Source: Microvelia longipes
Lineage: Eukaryota > Arthropoda > Insecta > Hemiptera > Veliidae
Assembly: GCA_018340805.1 (NCBI GenBank)
Contig: JACMZG010001863.1
Location: 56,216,608-56,280,607 of the forward strand
Reading direction: 5' to 3'
DNA: 64,000 nucleotides
The notes beneath the pieces were generated by a model that had not been told where the DNA came from, did not search any database, and saw nothing but the letters and a program-made list of their open reading frames with translations. Positions 53,345-64,000 of this stretch are shown in pieces. Made by a program: the position numbers and the translations under genes. Position 1 is the stretch's first letter; every line of letters starts with the position of its first letter.

Positions 53345-53725
53345 TTAGTATGAAATGCATTTGCATGTGAGAGTGTTGATTGTTGAGTTGCCTAGGTAGA
53401 GGACTTTTTTGTTCATGCTAGGTTCTTTAGCTTCTGATGTTATTTTTAACTCCTTATTCTTTAGTTTTTTTGAGCAGTTTTTTAATATATTGTCTACTTT
53501 ATTAGGGGAGTAACCATTGCTGACAGCTATTTGCTTAATCACAGCTATTTCTTTCTTTTGTCTTTCATTATTAGGTGGTGAACAGTGAGAGCTCTCCAAC
53601 ACATAGAACAGAAGGTTCCACGTCTGTATGAGTAAGTTGTTTATAGATATCAAACTCATGTCTATACACTCTCTATAGATACTGAGGTCTAAAAAATTAT
53701 GTATTCCGTCAACTTCTCGTTCCAT
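53345..53725 (-). pseudogene. Penelope-like element RT C-terminal fragment
   Basis: 126 residues. MEREVDGIHNFLDLSIYREC matches the E-x-NxxxNFLDLxIxR motif of Penelope-like reverse transcriptases, and KKEIAVIKQIAVSNGYSPNK with VDNIL matches the IxxIAxxNGYxxxxID helix before the GIY-YIG region. The intervening SIYRKPTxTD-like stretch is altered and no catalytic or GIY-YIG part is visible. A decayed fragment, relevant because Penelope elements often carry hammerheads. Confidence 0.5.
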
Positions 53726-53804
53726 AGTGAATTTATATCTGAATTTACTGAATTAAGATATTTGAAGAAATTATGCAGCTGCCTATCTGTACCCTTCCAT
53801 AATA

Positions 53805-54518
53805 GTCCAAGAGCAAGGCCTAAAAAATGTGACTCATTTTGAACTACTTCAAGCCAAAATTTTTCTACAATAACCTTAAATTATGAAAGAAAAGCATAAT
53901 CTGCCTATCCAGAGTGGAGCCCTTCATATGAATGCGCTCGCTCAAAATATTAAAAAAATCTCACAAATTCCCGTTTTCTTGCAATAGTGGTTCCCTGTAG
54001 GTCGTGTGCAAACATGAAGAACTTTTTTTAAAGCTGATTAAATTTACTATAAAACGAGTGTTTATTCATCAAAATCAGATAACTACAACTAAAGTTATGA
54101 CAGTTGTTAAATTGTGAAAAAACGCTCAAAAAAACAATATTTTGTTCAAAGCAATTAGCTGACTTTGCATAAATTAACAATTTTTTTTGGTGTTTTTGAA
54201 AGAGCCAGAGTGTTTTTTGAACTTTGGTTGTAGTTATCCGATTTTGATGATTTAACGCTTGCATTATTGAACAATTTATGATCTTTAAAAAATTTTTCTA
54301 TTCCTGTTTTGCACTCACCCACAGGGAACCACTTATTTTAAGAAAACTGAAAATTTATGAAATTTTGAGCATGCACAATCATATGAAGGGCTCTACTCTG
54401 GATGTTTTTTGGCTTTGCAGACTATGTTTTTTCTTCATAATTTAAGGTATGTTTTCAGAAAAATTTGAATTAAAGTAGTACAAAATGAGTCACATTTTTT
54501 CAGGTCCGGCTCTTGGAC
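53805..54518. mobile_element. TIR element with TA flanks (about 714 bp)
   Basis: Starts GTCCAAGAGCAAGGCCT, ends AGGTCCGGCTCTTGGAC; flanked by TA on both sides. Arms of more than 200 bp mirror each other: AATGTGACTCATTTTGAACT with AGTACAAAATGAGTCACATT, and AGAGTGGAGCCCTTCATATG with CATATGAAGGGCTCTACTCT. Termini resemble the MITE at 18645-19040. Non-coding. Confidence 0.8.
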
Positions 54519-55777
54519 TACAATGCTATGCTTTCATCAACATTCTACAATAAAGTATACCGTTGAAATAGAGCTTAGAATCTTTATTCATGATGAATTT
54601 CTTTTCAAATCCATAAAAGTCTCAGCCAAAATAGGACTGCCTTGGGACCTAATGGCTAAGCCATCCTTGGTTTTACACTTAAAATATTATTATATTAGAA
54701 ATATAACAATATTCTATAGTATAGAATATACTTATATTCTTATCACCATGTTTCCGGCAGCAACACAACAGTTTGTTAAGAACAGACTGCAAACAAAGAA
54801 AGATGGTACGCGTACAGAATAAAATTATAAAGAGGTCAGCATAAGAAAATATGCATTATCTATTGATAACTGCCATTGAAATATGACCCTCATCTTACTT
54901 TCTTATTTTATTAATTAGAGAGGGGGGATGGTTTTCCCTGAAGGTATTTGCTTAAAAATACTAGTGTATAATTGTATACATAATTATACATGTATAAGAT
55001 AATATGTATAAATTGTTTTCTATAGCTTCATAGGACGTCAACTCGGTTTTATGACGTCATATAATATTAACAACAACAATTTATTTAAAAATAATTACTT
55101 AATTCCTTATTTCTAATACATTGTATGGGAAAATTAAAGGTCTGGAAAATATAAACGGAATTTAGCGATATTGGTAACACATTTTCTAGGATAAAACGCA
55201 TTTTTAGAAAAGGATTATTTTATAGTATGCTTCAATTTAATTGTTTTAAGTGACCGTAGAAAACAATTTTTGGTATTCAGATTCAGTCTGCGCCTGAAGG
55301 CTATACTGAAAACATCGTCTTCTGTTTATAGTTTTTAAATTTAAAATTTTAAATATTTTATTAAGTTCTTTAAAGATAAATTTTAGTGAAATTTGAAGAG
55401 GAAAAATAAGAGAATTAAATGAGACTAATAATTTTCGAAATGCTTAATTTAGAGAAGTAGAAACTTATATTTAAAGTGGTTTTTAAATAGTGTAATAAAT
55501 AGATAAAACGGAACTCTAGAATTTATTGGACTCTATGCAATCAAACACGTGAGTAATCTTTACACATAGTCATAAATCATTATTAGCCATCAATAATAAT
55601 AAACAAAAACTGTTATCCACCAGTACTATTAGAGGTTCAGTAAAAAAAAAAACAGACCGGATGTACTGATTACAAGACCTTATCCCCACTTAGGTTGTTA
55701 ATTTACAATACACCCTTATATTGCAGGTTTAAACTACTACTTTGATTGAAGGAAATTCTTTAAATTAATTACATAAG

Positions 55778-56772
55778 ATGGTTCACTGTGACTCCTGCCA
55801 AGGTGATATCGAAAGCGACGCTTTGGTCATTAAATGTACCGAGTGTGAAAATTCTACCACATAACATGCACCAGAATAAAACCTGAAAATTTTGTTAAAA
55901 TGGGGACCAGGAAAACAGTATGGAAATGTGATTTTTGTAAAGCAAATCCCAAAAAAGCTCTCGAGAAAATAGCAACTGATTTGGAATATATGAACCAAAT
56001 ATGAAACAAATTCACGAACAAGTGAAAACAGCGGAAGGCAATATAGTAAAAAATAAGTGGCCAGTTGGTAATAAACTCAGAAAGTATAGTTGAGATAACT
56101 AACGAACAAACAGCTCAAAGTTTATTAGTAAAGGACCTTATGGCACAAATTGAAGACCTAAAAACTCAAATGAAAGCTCTAAGAGAAAATTATGATCAGA
56201 GACTTGGTGAAATGGAACAGAGATCAAGAATTCAAAACGTAGAGATAATGGGAGTTCCAACATCTTACAGAGAAGACTGTAATGCTATTGTCTTAAAGCT
56301 AGCTGCGGAACTTGGGGTAAACGTAAGAGATGAAGACATACAAATAGCACACTGAGTACCCACTAGGGTCCCAGGAAAAACACCGTCCATAATAGCTCAG
56401 CTTATCAGCCGTAAAATTAAAAATAAATTAATTAAAGCATCGAGAGAAAAAAGAATCAAAGCTAATCAAATTCATCAGTCCTTCCCAGAGACCACACCAA
56501 TTTATGTGCTTGATCATCTGACTCCAGAGAACAAAGGTATGCTTCAGGAGACCAGGGAGTTAGCTGGTTCGTATAAACATATCTGGACAGATGATGGGAA
56601 GATATTAGTGAGGAAAAATGAAAACGACAAAGCTATTTGGATCAGAACAACTAAGCAATTAGAGGGAATAAAAAGCTCTGTGAAGACACAAAACATTAGC
56701 AAAAAGGAGAAAAATAATCAACGAAGCTCAACATCTCGGGAGGAAAGATCTCAACAAACCGTAACTAACTAA
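55778..56772 (+). pseudogene. LINE ORF1: PHD-like finger plus FP25K-like domain
   Basis: ORF1 of a non-LTR retrotransposon, probably an RNA-binding chaperone. The N-terminus shows paired zinc ligands (CDSC, KCTEC, YHITC, WKCDFC), a PHD-type arrangement, readable only across a frameshift near 55860. A coiled coil follows (LLVKDLMAQIEDLKTQMKAL), then a Baculo_FP-type domain (EQRSRIQNVEIMGVP; LKLAAELGVNV; QIAH-stop-VPTR; IKASREKRIKA). The stop at 56353-56355 is TGA where the family has Arg (CGA), a CpG-type mutation. The frameshift and stop make this copy defective. Confidence 0.75.
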
Positions 56773-57280
56773 AACCAAATATATAAAACCTAAACCTATA
56801 TTTTGAACTAAATTTATAAATTCTAGTCTTAAATTTAAAAAAAAAAACAAAAAAAAAACATTTTTACTTTATTTTAAATTTTTATTTGTTTATTTGTTTC
56901 TACTGATTAATTTTATTGATTTATTTATTTATTATATTTATCGATTTATTTTATTTAATTTATTTAATTTATTTTATTTATTATTATTTATTTTATTTAT
57001 TTATTTATTTTATTTATTTATTTATTTAGCCTTATATAACTTTTAAGTTTTTGTCTACCTCATAACTAACAAAACATCATATTTAAATTGTTTTAATTAA
57101 TCTTATTATCTTACTAACTAATTAAATTAAAATTTACTAACCACTTTACTAATAAAATAAATAACTAACAAATTATTAATATAAAAAAATTAGTACTCTA
57201 TTATTAAATATAAATTTACTCAAAAATAAAATAAATAATAATAATAATTAAAAACACACATAAATAAAGTACGCAAAATA

Positions 57281-60179
57281 ATGGATAACCTAAACATTGA
57301 AACTGAAGAATTTTTGGTAAACAAACGAGAACAGACTCTAACAGACTTTAAAGACTTACATCCTGTAAAAAGTGGTATTAATTTGTTACATATGAACATA
57401 AGAAGTTTAAATAAAAATTTTGATAATTTCTGCATAAACCTACAACAAATAAAAACTAGACTAGATATTATAATTCTGACTGAGGCATGGTCTGGGAATT
57501 TACCTCTAGATTATTACTCAATAAAGGATTACCAACAAACTAAAACGGACAATGACTTTAACAAAAACAGTGGTATTGTGGTATATGTACACAAACAACT
57601 TGAACATCAACCGCTGATAAGTGAAGAGGAAATGACTGATTCTAACTGCTTATTAATATCGTTTGAAAAAATAAATCTGAAAATTCTCTCTGTGTACAGA
57701 TCGCCTAATGGAAATCCACAATTATTTACCGAACAATTAGAAGTAATAATTAAGAAAAATAATAAAAGCAAGCTAATCTTAGTCGGTGATATAAACATCA
57801 ATATATTAGAAAAATATAACGACCAAGTCACGCCTCTGAGTGTAGACTCTGAAACTTATCTGGAAATGATGATAAGTAACAAATTGGTACCACTGATTAC
57901 AGGACCTACCAGAATTACAGCTACTACCAAAACATGTATTGACCATCTATTTACGACTGACCGGCTGACTGAGGACGTTAACACTACTATCATACAAAGT
58001 AATATTACAGATCACTACACAATATTTGCTAATGTACAGGTATTAAGACGGACAAAGACACTACTGAATCAACCTACTGAAACCAAGAAAATAAACAAAG
58101 ATAAACTAAACGAAATACTTAAACGTGAATCTTGGGAGCGTGTACTGAACCAGAAAGACTTAAATATAGCGACTGAAACTATGATAGAGATAATACAAAA
58201 ACATACAGAGACAGCTACAGAAATACAACAACTACAAACTAAGAAAAAATATAATAAAATACAACCTTGGATAACACATGCTATCGTAGTCTCTATTAGA
58301 AGGAAAGAAAAGATGGCTAAACGGTTAAATAGGCAACCTTTTAACCAACAATTAAAATACAACTATTATATTTATACTAAAGAATTAGATAAATTAATTA
58401 AGAAAACGAAAAATGAGTATTACTCGAAAAAAATAGAAAAAGCAGAAAACAAAATGACTGGGGTGTGGAATGTAATTAATGAAATCACTCATAAAAAAAG
58501 CAAAAGATGTCAAAACATTGTAACTGTCAAAGATGTGCAACGTAATATATAGAATAAGTGCGGTAAATGAGCCAAAAAAGCGGCAAATATTTTTGGTAAA
58601 TATTATTCTGAAGTGGGAAAAAACTATGCCAACAAAATAACAAAAAACAAAATAACGGAAACAATACTACGAACAAATTAACTAAAATAACTATACTTGA
58701 AGACGACATTAGAAAAGCAATAAGTGACCTGAGGGGGGGTTCAGGACCAGGACTAGACGGTATAACAGTACGTACAATGAAGGACAACAGTGACTATTTA
58801 CTAAAACCATTACATTATATATGCAGCCAAAGTCTAGAAAGAGGAATTTTCCCTAACTGCTTAAAAATTGCTGTACTAAACCCTATATACAAAAAAGGGA
58901 CCGCAACGATCCTCTAATTATAGACCGATAGCAATGATATCCAATGTATCAAAAATTTTAGAAAAAATTGTTAAAAAACACCTAACTGACTTCTTAGAGG
59001 ACAACAAGATACTATCAGACCAACAGTACGGATTCAGACCAGGAAAAAATACACAAGACGCTATATGTGATATGATTAACTACGTAACAGACCAACTAGA
59101 CAGAGGACATAAACCAATAGCAGTACAAATAGACCTAGAGAAAGCTTTTGACACAGTACAACATAGACTATTAATTAAAAAATTAGAGAAAATTGGGATA
59201 TCAGGAAATGTGCTGGAGTGGTTCCGTAGTTACCTTCAGGATAGAATATACAGAACAAAAATAAATGGAACTATAGGAGATTTTACTTCTGAATATTCTA
59301 TACCTCAAGGGACATGTCTCGGACCATATTTATTTTTAATCCATGTTAATGACCTGTTTGATTGCTGCCAAAATGTAAAAATTATATGCTTTGCAGACGA
59401 TGCACTGGTTTTGGCGTCAACAAAAACATTTTCCGATTCTAAACAAATTATTGAAAATAACCTTACAGACATAAAGAATTGGTTAGACATGAACGAACTG
59501 ACTTTAAACATAAACAATACACTCCGACAATGTTAAAGATGCAACAACTAGTGATAATAAGAATTGTACTTGTCCTGAAATACACAAGACCGAAACTGCT
59601 AAGTATTTAGGAATCACGATAGACCAACATTTAAACTGGAAACCTCACTTAAACATACTGACTCACCGACTGCGACAAATAATATACATATTCAGAAAAT
59701 TAAGAGACTTTTCTACTATAAATCAAATAAAAGCTGTATATTATGGATTAGTAGAATCAATGATACAGTACGGGATTGTGGCATGGGGAGCAGCCACAGA
59801 CACAGCAAAAAAACAGGTCATTATAGCACAAAAATTAATAATTAAAACCATGCTAAAAAAGAAAATAACAGAACATAGTGCTCCACTCTTCAAAAGACTG
59901 AAAATACTGCCGATTCAACAACTATTTGACTATACTTGCCTGAACAGAATACAGACCGGAAAACACACATTATCGACTGTAGAGCACGGACGAACAACTA
60001 GAACAGAAACTCAAAGACTTTACGGACTGCCATATAGAAAGACGACAGCAGGACAGAGACACTGGATGTATCAGGCAGCACTACTACACAACAACCTACC
60101 TACACAACTTAAACAAATAACCAAAACTGACCATTTTAAAAAAATAATTAAGGAATACTTAGTGGACAGTATAGAATAA
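57281..60179 (+). pseudogene. LINE ORF2: endonuclease and reverse transcriptase (broken)
   Basis: Endonuclease in the intact 423-residue part 57281-58552: LLHMNIRSLNKNFDNF, IIILTEAW, SVYRSPNG, LVGDININ, TDHYTIF. Stops TAG and TGA follow at about 58550-58570 in the linker, and frameshifts near 58680 and 58910. Reverse transcriptase at 58934-59536: SNVSKILEKIV, QQYGFRPGKNTQDAI, QIDLEKAFDTVQH, IPQGTCLGPYLFLIHVNDL (Thr where Gly/Ser is usual), and FADDALVLAS catalytic motif. The C-terminal part is in 59760-60179 (MIQYGIVAWGAA; QLFDYTCLNR). Features fit the CR1/Jockey group; a Daphne-like clade is a guess. ORF1 lies about 510 bp upstream, on the same strand. Confidence 0.85.
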
Positions 60180-60627
60180 TTTACAAAATACTCATACTCA
60201 CCAAAAATTCTTCAATGTTTAATATTTTAATGTACATAACTATTAACACACTAACAAAAATACTAACCACTAACCTTACTAACCACATTGTAAATAATAA
60301 CTAACTCCTCAACCATATCATTTTGTTTTAAATTTTTATTTTATTCATTTATAATAATACGATAACCCACTTCAAATTCACTCCTTATTATTATTTTAAC
60401 CTATTTTCTAATTTATTAAAAATGTAAAAATATTTCCTTATTAATACATTAACAGTTAAGTTAAGTTTATTACAAGCGCAGATCTCCCTCTGCAGCGCAG
60501 TTCTTTTTAGCGAATTTCCTTTGAAAATTCGCCTAATGGGATAGGCGTCATGGCGGAATTCGAACCTCGGAACACGACACAAATCCGTTCAGAGGTCCCT
60601 TATGACGAAAAAATACTTTTTTTTAAA

Positions 60628-60629
<2 letters not shown>

Positions 60630-60697
<68 letters not shown>
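60630..60697. repeat. TA microsatellite
   Basis: About 68 bp of (TA)n. Confidence 0.95.
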
Positions 60698-60700
<3 letters not shown>

Positions 60701-60944
60701 TTTCTAGACACTTTCTTGTAAACACTCTATCTTTCGAACGGATTAATATTTTTTAACCAAACTTGGTACAAAAATCAGCCTTAGGAGGATACGAACCCTA
60801 TTGAAAAACCAGGTTTTGGTGACGTCATTAACCCGGTTTGCTGAGTCAGCGAAATTTTCAAAAAATCGGCAAAATTCAGGGTTATTATTTTTTGCCGCAA
60901 AAAGGTCAATATTTATGTTTTTGAGACGCTAAATCGAATGAAAC

Positions 60945-61260
60945 CGGTCCGAAGTCGATACGACCACTATAAGTGACCTAAAAATCGAAAAAACCATTCT
61001 AAATTCCCAAAACCAAAATTTAGGTCGATAAAAAATAAATTTCGAGTAGGTGTCGTTTTCCATGTAATTTTGGGCGCGGGAATCGAATGAAACCAGTCCG
61101 AAGTCGATACGACCACTTAAAGTTACCAAAAGTCGAAAAAACCAACAAAAATTATAGAAAACAAAATTACGGTCGTTGAAAATTAAATTTCGAGTAGGTG
61201 TCGTTTTCAATGTTTTTTGGGCCTCTGAGATAAATGCCTGTGGTCCGGAGTCAATACAAC
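60945..61260 (+). repeat. Tandem repeat of about 130 bp
   Basis: Two to three imperfect units containing GTCGATACGACCACT, TAAATTTCGAGTAGGTGTCG and AATCGAATGAAACC. A single related unit is at 29110-29270. Confidence 0.7.
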
Positions 61261-62107
61261 CACTCAAACTCAGGGTACCTGGGTTCACATCCTGGAAGGG
61301 TCGATCATTTTTTATCGTTTTTTACCTAATATAAGTTTAAACTAGAAATAATTTCTGGCGCGGTGGTCCGCATGTCGGGCGAATTTCCTTTGATGCGTGT
61401 TTCCGTGCTTTTATATAAGTTTACAACTACTAAATAAATAATTCCGGCGCGGTGGTCCGCTGTCGGGCGGTGTTTCCGTGCTAAACAACCATTTTCTTGC
61501 TTATGCAAGAACCATGCCCATTGCGTGGTTCCGGTTCATGCTTTAGAACCTAAGCAGTTACTCAATTGTCAAGCACTGCTCGTAACTCATTTTGTCTGTA
61601 TTTTCCAAAGGAAATGCGCTAAAACCTTTAAAGATAACTGACTAAGCTTAAAGATAAGTAACTAAGCTTTAAACTAGTGCAAATAATAGAGCGTACTTCT
61701 AATTTTAGAGGCATAGTTTTGTGCAACCAACTGGATAGTTATGCGCATTTCCTTTGGAAAATACAGACAAAATGAGTTACGAGCAGTGCTTGACAATTGA
61801 GTAACTGCTTAGGTTCTAAAGCATGAACCGGAACCACGCAATGGGCATGGTTCTTGCATAAGCAAGAAAATGGTTGTTTAGCACGGAAACACGCATTCTT
61901 AATGAAATTCGCCCGACAGCGGACCACCGCGCCGGAATTATTTATTTAGTAGTTGTAAACTTATATAAAAAGCACGGAAACACGCATCAAAGGAAATTCG
62001 CCCGACATGCGGACCACCGCGCCAGAATTTTAAGAACTAAAGCAGAGGGTACTTTATTGTAACAAATTAGTATACTCTTTTGTAAATAAATTTAAATAAA
62101 GGAATTT

Positions 62108-62232
<125 letters not shown>

Positions 62233-63104
62233 CTAGACACTTTCTTGTAAACACTCTATCTTTCGAACGGATTAATATTTTTTAACCAACTTGGTACAAA
62301 AATCAACCTTCGGGAGGACACGAACCCTATTGAAAACCAGGTTTTGTGACGTCATTAACCCGGTTTGCTGAGTCAGCGAAATTTTCAAAAAAATCAGCAA
62401 AATTCAGGGTTAATATTTTTTTGCCGCGAAAAAGGTCAATATTTATGTTTTTGAGACGCTGAATCGAATGAAACCGAAGCACGGAAACACGCATCCAAAG
62501 GAAATTCGCCCGACATGCGGACCACCGCGCCAGGATTATTTTTAGTTGTAAACTTATATTAGGTAAAAAAACGATAAAAAAATATTGTCCCTACTAGGAT
62601 TTGAACCAGGTACTCTGGGTTTGAGTGCTCGCATCCAAGGAAATTCGCCCGAAATGCGGACCACCGCGCCAGAATTTATATATATATAAAGTCTCGCGAA
62701 AATTTTTTTTCGTCATAAGGGACCTCTGAAACGGATTTGTATCGTGGTCCGAGGTTCGAATTCCGCCATGACGCCTATCCCATTAGGCGAATTTTCAAAG
62801 GAAATTCGCTAAAAAGAATATTAAAACACAGATAATTAATTAGTGATATAATTTGAGTCATTGTAAATTAACATGATCAAGTGATCTAATGCAATTGACA
62901 AAGGTAGAAAATGTAGAATTAGATAAATCGAGGTCTGTAATTTGGCTTAACCGATTAACAGTTCTCATTATTCTATTTATTGGTTTATTAAGTAATCTTT
63001 TGCATAATATATATTTGGGAAGACCCCAAAAAAACGGTTTCAGAAACTTTAAGAGGAAATTTAATACCATGTATCGTATAAACACAAATTAATATTGTCA
63101 AAAA

Positions 63105-64000
63105 CTTGGTCTCCTGAGAATAAATCTCTTTTAGGCGTTGGAGAAACAGCTTTGCCAAAAAAAAGGGTAAAGTTCGTTGCCGTTTAATCTCTAGAATAAA
63201 TCTAAATAGTGAAATTAATGCTGAGGCGTTTGTTTTAGATAAAGACTCAGTTACTCCAGACTTACCATCAACATCCGTTGATCCAACCTGTATTTCCAAT
63301 ATATCCAAACTTTAAATCCTAAAGAGCCACCAAAAATCAGTGATGCGTTGGGTGCGTTATCAACTATTTTTGGTTTAGTTATTTTTGGAGAGATCCCAGA
63401 CTGTAAGTCCTTTGACCAAGATGAGCAATGCCTTTCTGTTTTAGCCCATCCAGTTTCCGATGAAATATTTTCCAAATTCTGGGAAGTAGAACAGATAAAC
63501 ACTCCTAAGTTAAGAAGTATTGTTGAAGAAATATGCGAGAAGCAGTTTCTCTCCACCTATACCCGTACCCCTGAGGGTCGCTTTGTCGTGTCAATCCCGT
63601 TTAAAGACGACAATGTTGTACTTGGCGACTCATCTATTGCTGTAAAAAATAGATTTTTCACATTAGAAGCCAAACTAGACAAGCAGCCGTTGTTAAAGTT
63701 AAAATATTCTGAATTCCTTTATGAATATTTTACTTTAGAGCATATGAGTTTAGCCAAACAGCGAACCAAATATTTAATTCCACACCATGCCGTAGTTAAA
63801 TCAAGTGATCCAGAGAGTAAAATACGCGTGGTATTCGATGCCTCAATGCCCACTTCGGAAGGTTCTTTAAATGACAAAATGTGGGTTGGTCCGAATCTTC
63901 AACAAGATTTAAGTGATATATCTCTAAATTTCCGTATTTACCAAGTTGCTTTAGTAGGAGATATAGTTAAAACGTATAGGCAAATCCTGATTAATGAAGA
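63105..64000 (+). pseudogene. BEL/Pao retrotransposon protease-RT, frameshifted, runs off window
   Basis: Protease-like end: LLGVGETALPKK, then (another frame) RLISRINLNSEINAEAFVLD and LPSTS, as in the DUF1758 peptidase of BEL/Pao, broken by a +1/-1 shift near 63280-63313. From about 63315 an open frame runs to the window end: QCLSVLAHPVSDEIFSKFWE, TPEGRFVVSIPF, HHAVVKSSDPESKIRVVFDA (the PHHxVxxxxxxxKxRVVFDAS hallmark), LNDKMWVGPNLQQDL, and VALVGDIVKTYRQI, where BEL/Pao RTs have TADIEKMYxQI. The key D-I-x-K-x-Y/F residues remain. The catalytic YxDD lies beyond the window. Confidence 0.8.

Larger units (their letters stand above)
48297..57985 (+). repeat. Right arm of giant inverted repeat (probable true sequence)
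   Basis: The cleaner arm. It contains GC-richer unidentified sequence at 48590-48890, family R repeats (49560-50330), CA/TA microsatellites, a Penelope-like fragment, a TIR element, and the 5' half of a LINE. The repeat ends at about 57985, inside LINE ORF2, while the LINE itself continues to 60.2 kb, so the arm boundary is not a transposon boundary. Confidence 0.93.

Noticed and set aside
57220..58362. Minus-strand ORFs overlapping LINE ORF2
   Set aside because: Antisense shadows of the endonuclease coding sequence.
62889..63308. Short ORFs on both strands just upstream of the BEL/Pao pol
   Set aside because: No recognisable domain; the minus-strand ones are antisense to the protease-like region.

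Overview
The window looks like AT-rich arthropod (most likely insect) nuclear DNA. Genes are split by GT-AG introns and embedded in many transposon relics: LINEs, hAT, Tigger/pogo, BEL/Pao, a Penelope-like fragment, MITE-like foldbacks, satellites and long TA microsatellites. The species cannot be fixed from the sequence alone.

Region by region. (1) 1-16.4 kb holds EOGT, the EGF-domain O-GlcNAc transferase of the ER. It is complete in nine exons on the + strand, encodes 512 residues and ends in HDEL. Intron 4 carries an intronless MATH-BTB gene on the opposite strand. Other introns carry an 86-bp tandem repeat, a palindromic minisatellite, a decayed hAT transposon with target-site duplication, LINE 3' ends, and a four-copy tandem array whose units each contain a hammerhead ribozyme motif. 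(2) 16.4-29.5 kb is mostly repeats around the intronless PIGW gene (GPI-anchor inositol acyltransferase, - strand). (3) 29.9-34.8 kb has an unrecognised 244-residue ORF on the - strand and the two-exon TP53RK (Bud32/PRPK) gene on the + strand, whose intron holds a hAT-type MITE with an exact 8-bp duplication. (4) 34.8-37.96 kb is gene-poor, with a Tigger/pogo relic and a gag-like fragment running into a 100-N scaffold gap. (5) 38.06-57.98 kb is a giant imperfect inverted repeat. The left arm (38062-48240) is a noisy reverse complement of the right arm (48297-about 57985), with a spacer of about 56 bp. It starts exactly at the gap and ends inside a LINE ORF, which best fits a long-read fold-back assembly artefact; left-arm features should not be counted as independent loci. 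(6) 55.8-60.2 kb is a nearly full-length but broken non-LTR retrotransposon (ORF1 with PHD-like finger and FP25K-like domain; ORF2 with endonuclease and reverse transcriptase). (7) 60.5-62.8 kb is a nested foldback of SINE-like repeats, and 63.1-64 kb is the 5' part of a frameshifted BEL/Pao polymerase that continues out of the window.

The host genes are unrelated housekeeping loci (protein O-GlcNAcylation in the ER, GPI-anchor synthesis, tRNA t6A/KEOPS kinase) and do not form a pathway. The most interesting unexplained structure is the hammerhead array at 14.6-15.9 kb. Each unit has a full catalytic core with a loopless, self-complementary stem I that would favour pairing between copies, and it lies in sense orientation inside an EOGT intron.
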